A stretch of 52,960 nucleotides of DNA from contig NZ_NSDM01000029.1 in assembly GCF_030852425.1 (NCBI RefSeq), forward strand, positions 1 through 52,960, in the 5' to 3' direction. The position numbers were made by a program, and so were the translations under genes. Shown one piece after another: positions 50,244 to 52,960 of the stretch. Under the pieces are notes generated by a model, which saw only the letters and a list, made by a program, of their open reading frames with translations, was not told where the DNA came from and ran no database searches. Position 1 is the first letter of the stretch. Every line of letters begins with the position of its first letter. Source of the DNA: Saccharothrix longispora. Its GTDB lineage: Bacteria > Actinomycetota > Actinomycetes > Mycobacteriales > Pseudonocardiaceae.

Positions 50244-52481
50244 ATGACCAGATCGCAACGCACGCCGGTGAAACGGCGCGTGCTGACCGCAGCCGCATTG
50301 CTGTTCGCAACGGTGCTGACACCGCACTCGGCGACGGCGGCGCAGCCCGTCACCCACAACGCCCCGGCAGCCGCAGCCACCTCGGGCACCGAGGAAGCCC
50401 AGGCCGTCGAGGACGTCGCGGCCGACCCGCACGGTCTCCAGAAGACGGTCGCCGACTACCGGACACGTGTTCCGGCCAAGTACACCACCGAGTCCTGGAA
50501 GTCCTTCGCCAAGGCGCTGACCGCGGCCGACGACATCGCGAAGAACCCTTCGGCGAGCGAGACGGAGGCCGCCGCGGCGAAGACGGCGCTGGTCGACGCG
50601 GCCGCCGAGCTGGAGGCCGCGGACGAGGGCACGTTCCAGACCATCACCAACAACACGTTCTGGAACGACACCAGCGGCAATCCCATCTACTCGCAGGGCG
50701 GTGGGGTCTTCAAGTTCGGCGACACCTACTACTGGTACGGCGTGCACTACCGCGGCGCCGAGAGCTACCGGGCCAACCCGACGCGCAAGTACGACGGCGA
50801 AGTCTCGGTCGTGTCGATTCCGGTGTACTCGTCGCGGGACCTGGTGAACTGGAAGTTCGAGAACCGGGTTGCGACGCGCTCGACCGCGATCCACAACGGC
50901 AACACCCTCGCTTCGACGGGGTGGCTCGGGCGGCTCGGGGTGTCGTACAACGAGAACACCGGCAAGTACGTGCTCGCCACCCAGGCCTATGTCGGAGGCG
51001 CGCACGGGGTGCTGTTCCTGCAGGGCAACACCCCCACCGCCAACTTCACCCACGGCTACTTCCAGGGCCAGATCGTGAACTCGCCGACGACCGGCACCGG
51101 TGACCAGACCGTCTTCACCGACGACGACGGCAAGGACTACCTGGTCTTCTCCAACCGCGAAGGGCGTTCCCGCGGTTTCGTGGCCAAGTTCCGGGAGTCC
51201 GACTCGCTGCGGATCGAGCCGGGTGTGGAGATCCGCCGCGGCGACGGCCGCGAGGGCAACGCCATGTTCAAGCTCGACGGCAAGTACTACCACGCGGCGT
51301 CGGCCCTGCACGGCTGGAACACCTCTGTCAACTACGTCAACGAGTCGACCAGCGGCAACATCCAGGGTGCCTACTCGAGTGAGTTCGTTCTTCCCGGTAC
51401 CGAGATGGACTACAGCCACGTCACCCAGACCGGGTTCTTCGTCACCGTCAAGGGCACCAGGCAGAACACGGTGATCTACGCGGGCGACCGCTGGGCCGAC
51501 TTCGCCTGGAACGGCATCGGCTACAACCAGTGGGTACCGATCACGAAGACCGGCGCGCGGCCCCGGTTCCACTCGGTCAGCCAGTGGCAGTTCAACGCCA
51601 CGACCGGTGAGTGGCGGGTCGGGCCCGACAACAACTTCATCCTCAACCCCGACTTCCAGGCCGATCGCATCACCACCTCCACGCTGACCGGCTGGACCAA
51701 CTTCCGCGAGTCGGGGCCGACCTCGTTCGTGACCAACGTCGCCGGTGCGAACGGGTCCCGCTTCGCGTTGCAGGTCGGCGCAGGGCAGGCCTTCTCCGGG
51801 GGCGCGCGGCAGCGGATCACCGTGCCGGCCGGGAACTACAGGGTGTCCCTGCACGCCAAGACCTCCGGTTCGCTCAGCGCCGCGCAGATGACGGTTACCG
51901 ACGCCGCCGGCGCCTCGCGCACGCTCGACATCCCCGCCTCCAGCGGCTGGACCCGTCGGGAACTCGCGAACATCCCCCTGACCGCCGGCACCGCCACCGT
52001 CACCATCCGGGCGGCGAGCGGCAACGGCTACCTCGCGGTCGACCAGCTCGGCCTCGTCAGGACCGACGGGGGAACGCCCGTGGGGCAGCGCTACGAGGCG
52101 GAGACCTCGCCGGCTGTGTGCCAGGGCACTGTCGAATCCAACCAGGCCGGGTTCACCGGCACCGGGTTCTGCAACGGCAACGCGGCCGTGGGCGCCTACG
52201 CTCAGTTCACCGTCAACGCGACGCAGGCGGGCACGGCGAGCTTGGGCGTGCGGTTCGCCAACGGCCACAGCAGCGGCACCTCGCGACCGGCGAACCTCGT
52301 GGTCAACGGGTCAGTGGTCGGGACGGTCACGTTCGAGCCCACCGGCGCGTGGACGACGTGGACCACCAAGACCCTCATCGCCTCCCTGAACACCGGCGGC
52401 AACACCATCCGACTCGAACCCACCACCGCGGACGGCCTGCCCAACATCGACCACCTCGACCTCGCGGTGGCAACCGGCTGA
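50244..52481 (+). CDS. multidomain GH43 (exo-beta-1,3-galactanase-like) with FIVAR and CBM35
   Basis: A 745-aa protein from ATG 50244 with AAAGG seven bases upstream. Signal peptide to about residue 33. Residues 55-130 form a FIVAR-like helical repeat (ADYRTRVPAKYTTESWKSFA, TALVDAAAELE). The GH43 propeller (about 133-475) opens NPIYSQGGGVFKFGDTYYWY, the motif of the subfamily that lacks the usual catalytic-base Asp; Glu337 in REGNAMFKLDGKYYHAAS is the likely acid. Then comes a jelly-roll carbohydrate-binding domain (FILNPDFQADRITTSTLTGW, GGARQRITVPAGNYRVSLHA) and a C-terminal CBM35 (YEAETSPAVCQGTVESNQAG, RFANGHSSGTSRPANLVVNG). It probably trims beta-galactan of arabinogalactan/RG-I side chains. 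Confidence 0.8.
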   Translation: MTRSQRTPVKRRVLTAAALLFATVLTPHSATAAQPVTHNAPAAAATSGTEEAQAVEDVAADPHGLQKTVADYRTRVPAKYTTESWKSFAKALTAADDIAKNPSASETEAAAAKTALVDAAAELEAADEGTFQTITNNTFWNDTSGNPIYSQGGGVFKFGDTYYWYGVHYRGAESYRANPTRKYDGEVSVVSIPVYSSRDLVNWKFENRVATRSTAIHNGNTLASTGWLGRLGVSYNENTGKYVLATQAYVGGAHGVLFLQGNTPTANFTHGYFQGQIVNSPTTGTGDQTVFTDDDGKDYLVFSNREGRSRGFVAKFRESDSLRIEPGVEIRRGDGREGNAMFKLDGKYYHAASALHGWNTSVNYVNESTSGNIQGAYSSEFVLPGTEMDYSHVTQTGFFVTVKGTRQNTVIYAGDRWADFAWNGIGYNQWVPITKTGARPRFHSVSQWQFNATTGEWRVGPDNNFILNPDFQADRITTSTLTGWTNFRESGPTSFVTNVAGANGSRFALQVGAGQAFSGGARQRITVPAGNYRVSLHAKTSGSLSAAQMTVTDAAGASRTLDIPASSGWTRRELANIPLTAGTATVTIRAASGNGYLAVDQLGLVRTDGGTPVGQRYEAETSPAVCQGTVESNQAGFTGTGFCNGNAAVGAYAQFTVNATQAGTASLGVRFANGHSSGTSRPANLVVNGSVVGTVTFEPTGAWTTWTTKTLIASLNTGGNTIRLEPTTADGLPNIDHLDLAVATG

Positions 52482-52512
52482 CCTCCCTGCCCCATCGGGT
52501 CGGGACGGAGGT
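52481..52512 (+). terminator. imperfect hairpin after the GH43 gene
   Basis: ACCTCC (52481-52486) pairs with GGAGGT (52507-52512), with inner partial pairing (CCC/GGG), directly at the stop codon of the GH43 gene. Confidence 0.4.
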
Positions 52513-52599
52513 GGCCGGCCGCCCGGCGCGCTGCCGCCGCAGCGGGTCCCACCCCGTCCCGACCCCACGCCCCCTGCATTCGAGAAGTCATCCACGACC

Positions 52600-52901
52600 A
52601 TGCGACGACGGACGTTCCTCAGCGCGAGCGCGGTCGGCACGGCAGGCGTCGGACTGTCCCTGCTCGGCGTGGGACAGGCGCTCGCCGCACCGGTCGGGTC
52701 GCGCGCCTCGTCGCCGGGCTGGGCGGTTCGGCGCACCCGCGCGGTCACGCCGACGTGACCGCCATGCTCACGGGCCTCTGCCTCGTCAAGCCGGGTGTCG
52801 CCGCGCTGCCGTACCGGTGGGCGCCGGGCCTGTTCCCCTCCCAGGCGTCGCCGGTGGCGGAACCCGTCACGGCGCTGGCCGGGCTGGCGGTCAAGTGGTG
52901 A
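52600..52901 (+). pseudogene. Tat-exported protein, broken or frameshifted
   Basis: ATG 52600 starts MRRRTFLSASAVGTAGVGLS then LLGVGQALAAPVGS, a clear Tat signal. This frame stops at 52756-52758 after 52 residues. The neighbouring frame continues RLVAGLGGSAHPRGHADVTA, MLTGLCLVKPGVAALPYRWA and PGLFPSQASPVAEPVTALAG, stopping at 52899-52901. The two together suggest one small exported protein with an indel near 52690-52720. I do not recognise the family. The position after the GH43 gene suggests it belonged to the polysaccharide operon; the window ends 59 bases later. Confidence 0.45.
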
Positions 52902-52960
52902 GCCGGTGCCCCCGGCGGGCTGGTCGGACACCGGTGGACGGGCAACACCTGGTGCCCCAA

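Noticed and set aside
1..52960. CRISPR arrays, rRNA genes, riboswitches and prophage
   Set aside because: No regularly spaced repeats, no rRNA or tRNA-like sequences, no phage structural genes and no riboswitch-like conserved leaders were seen on reading both strands.

Overview
This window is high-GC DNA with GTG and TTG starts, Tat and lipoprotein signals, a SARP/AfsR-type regulator, an FHA/Hanks-kinase pair and a type I polyketide synthase. That points to a filamentous actinomycete. The Pseudonocardiales (Saccharothrix/Lentzea/Actinosynnema type) are my best guess from protein style, but no rRNA or tRNA is present to confirm it.

Bases 1-31000 are an accessory, heavily rearranged region. 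Remnants of at least six insertion sequences (IS4-, IS5- and several IS3/IS481-like transposases), all frameshifted or truncated, alternate with short intact genes: a four-helix membrane protein, a WGxxGxxG-CTERM small secreted protein, a GlsB/YeaQ-like membrane protein, a Ser/Thr kinase with an FHA-HTH partner, a Calx-beta secreted protein, a 981-aa SARP/NB-ARC/TPR regulator convergent with it, a secreted protein of unknown function, a LysR regulator, and an orphan 1733-aa iterative PKS (KS-AT-DH-KR-ACP, 6-methylsalicylate-synthase-like). Broken genes between them include a RelE/ParE-like toxin, a WXG-type secreted protein, LuxR, LysR and BTAD regulators, an ABC ATPase and a PKS acyltransferase fragment. 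An NADP-dependent oxidoreductase faces a MerR regulator at about 28.2 kb.

Bases 30347-52960 form a coherent locus for the plant pectin rhamnogalacturonan-I (RG-I) and its galactan and arabinan side chains. It holds a LacI-type repressor; a Tat-exported exo-RG-lyase-family protein followed by a cytoplasmic DUF2264 protein; a divergent oligosaccharide ABC importer (two permeases and a lipoprotein, no ATPase); a D-2-hydroxyacid dehydrogenase and a TIM-barrel sugar isomerase; a GH53 endo-galactanase carrying two compensating frameshifts; a ricin-domain PL11 RG lyase; and two GH43 enzymes. Extracellular lyases and hydrolases would cut backbone and side chains, the importer would take up oligomers, and the cytoplasmic enzymes would finish them.

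Regulation is unusually readable. The same 13-mer, GTAAACCGCTTAC, lies upstream of both the LacI gene and the importer operon. Related sites lie before the exo-lyase, the dehydrogenase and a GH43 gene. The 1.1-kb space between the PL11 and GH43 genes also contains a perfect TGTTAGCGCTAACA palindrome and an exact copy of the Streptomyces CebR box, TGGGAGCGCTCCCA. Several perfect hairpins mark transcript ends.
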